Below are positions 63,137 to 64,000 of a stretch of DNA of 64,000 nt, piece by piece. Each line of letters starts with the position of its first letter. The first letter of the stretch is position 1. The notes beneath the pieces were generated by a model. The model did not search any database. It worked only from the letters and a program-made list of their open reading frames with translations, and was not told the origin of the DNA. Origin of the DNA: Pigmentiphaga daeguensis (GTDB taxonomy: Bacteria; Pseudomonadota; Gammaproteobacteria; Burkholderiales; Burkholderiaceae_B); NCBI RefSeq assembly GCF_039523035.1, contig NZ_BAAAEN010000011.1, positions 1 through 64,000 on the forward strand. Direction: 5' to 3'. The position numbers and the translations under genes were made by a program.

Positions 63137-63736
63137 GTGTTCAAACGCTACTTCGTCACCGGTTTGCTGATCTGGGTCCCGCTGGTCATCACCTTGTGGG
63201 TGCTGGGCCTGGTCGTGTCGACGCTCGAGGCCGTCGTGCCCTCGGTGCTCACGTCCGAGTCGCTGTTCGGCACCCATATTCCCGGGTTCGGCCTGGCGGT
63301 GGTGATCCTGGTGGTGCTGCTGACGGGCATGGGCGCGGCCAACCTGCTCGGGCGCAAGCTGCTCGAGGTCTGGGAAGGCCTGCTGGGCCGCATCCCGCTG
63401 GTGCGTTCGATCTACAACTCGGTCAAGCAGGTCAGCGACACGGTGCTGGCGCCCAATGGCCAGGCCTTCCGCAAGGCGGTGCTGGTGCAGTATCCCCGCG
63501 CCGGATCCTGGACGCTGGCCTTCCTGACCGGGACGCCCGGCGGCGAGGTGGCCGAACACCTGCCCGCCGACTGCGTGAGCGTTTACGTGCCGACGACGCC
63601 GAATCCGACGTCGGGTTTCTTTTTGATGGTGCCGCGCGCGGATATCGTCGAGCTCGGCATGTCTGTGGATGCGGCCTTGAAGTACATCGTATCGATGGGG
63701 GTGGTGGCGCCGGGTTCCCCGGCGCGGGGCAATTGA
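63137..63736 (+). CDS. DUF502 integral membrane protein
   Basis: A 199-residue protein with a GTG start and two N-terminal membrane helices (about 5-30 and 50-70), followed by a soluble beta-rich domain (VLVQYPRAGSWTLAFLTG; VYVPTTPNPTSGFF). The function of DUF502 is unknown. It lies between fmdB and aspS, a conserved order in betaproteobacteria, and is probably co-transcribed with them. Confidence 0.9.
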   Translation: MFKRYFVTGLLIWVPLVITLWVLGLVVSTLEAVVPSVLTSESLFGTHIPGFGLAVVILVVLLTGMGAANLLGRKLLEVWEGLLGRIPLVRSIYNSVKQVSDTVLAPNGQAFRKAVLVQYPRAGSWTLAFLTGTPGGEVAEHLPADCVSVYVPTTPNPTSGFFLMVPRADIVELGMSVDAALKYIVSMGVVAPGSPARGN

Positions 63737-63812
63737 CGTCGCCAAGGACGTCCGGCGCGCGCGTGCGCGGCCCGGCCCTGCATCGATACACACCAATTTA
63801 GACGGAGATTCC

Positions 63813-64000
63813 ATGCGTACCTGCTATACCGGCCAGGTCTCGACCGAGCACCTGGGACAAACCGTGACCCTGTTTGGCTGGGTGCACCGCCGCCGCGACC
63901 ATGGCGGCGTCATCTTCATCGACCTGCGCGATCGCGAAGGCCTGGCCCAGGTCGTCTGCGATCCCGACCGCGCCGACACCTTCCAGATCGCCGAGCGCCT
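63813..64000 (+). CDS. aspS: Aspartyl-tRNA synthetase, N-terminal part (cut by window edge)
   Basis: The first 62 codons are visible. The N-terminal OB-fold anticodon-binding domain begins MRTCYTGQVSTEHLGQTV and continues with the class IIb pattern FGWVHRRRDHGGVIFIDLRD. It charges tRNA-Asp. The ribosome site GGAGA precedes the ATG by 5 bases. The rest of the gene lies beyond the right edge. Confidence 0.95.
   Translation, partial: MRTCYTGQVSTEHLGQTVTLFGWVHRRRDHGGVIFIDLRDREGLAQVVCDPDRADTFQIAER

Overview
The window comes from a high-GC betaproteobacterium of the order Burkholderiales. Gene content and order fit the family Alcaligenaceae (Bordetella/Achromobacter lineage) best: a Bug-type TctC binding protein, the HprK-PtsN-Hpf-RpoN-Lpt-Kds block, an fmdB-DUF502-aspS order, and a dispersed GC-rich intergenic repeat. 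No rRNA, tRNA, phage or transposase gene was seen. Species identity is inference.

Layout. 1-4237: envelope and housekeeping genes (Kdo hydroxylase, TlpA-like redoxin, and a dolP-gmhA/diaA-yraN group divergent from rsmI). 4365-7422: an IclR-controlled cupin/MFS locus with two large operator-like repeats. 7438-17441: one long minus-strand block of envelope biogenesis and nitrogen-PTS genes (rlpA, rapZ, hprK, ptsN, hpf, rpoN, lptB, lptA, lptC, kdsC, kdsD). 17653-27722: apt, uvrA, an MFS exporter, ssb, a VOC protein, a shortened DUF190 gene with crcB, amn, and a CSS-EAL phosphodiesterase. 27729-37538: a catabolic operon (Fe-alcohol dehydrogenase, aldehyde dehydrogenase, Bug protein, SDR, MaoC hydratase, NDP-forming acyl-CoA synthetase, citryl-CoA-lyase-like enzyme) divergent from an IclR regulator and a nitronate monooxygenase. 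37582-38787: an MFS exporter.

About 38.9-57.8 kb is the most unusual part. It is a tightly overlapping cluster of seven glycosyltransferases (families 2, 4 and 9), a NodU-type carbamoyltransferase, a GmhB-like phosphatase, two sugar-nucleotide enzymes that together would make UDP-xylose, a PIG-L deacetylase, an SDR, an orphan soluble histidine kinase, two proteins of unknown function, and a single polypeptide that joins an Atm1-type ABC exporter to a histidine-kinase-like ATPase remnant and an intact receiver domain. No Wzx, Wzy or Wzm/Wzt-type gene is present. I infer a surface or secreted carbamoylated glycan with regulated export. A manganese catalase and a chemoreceptor follow.

60.9-64.0 kb returns to core genes (putative Na+/H+ antiporter, fmdB, DUF502, aspS). 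A solitary 29-nt sequence resembling a type I-E CRISPR repeat lies just upstream of fmdB, behind an AT-rich stretch with a perfect IHF consensus and with no cas genes. Four copies of a dispersed palindromic element occupy the four gene-free gaps longer than 300 bases. One copy has perfect 37-bp terminal inverted repeats, and another encodes the last codons of hpf.
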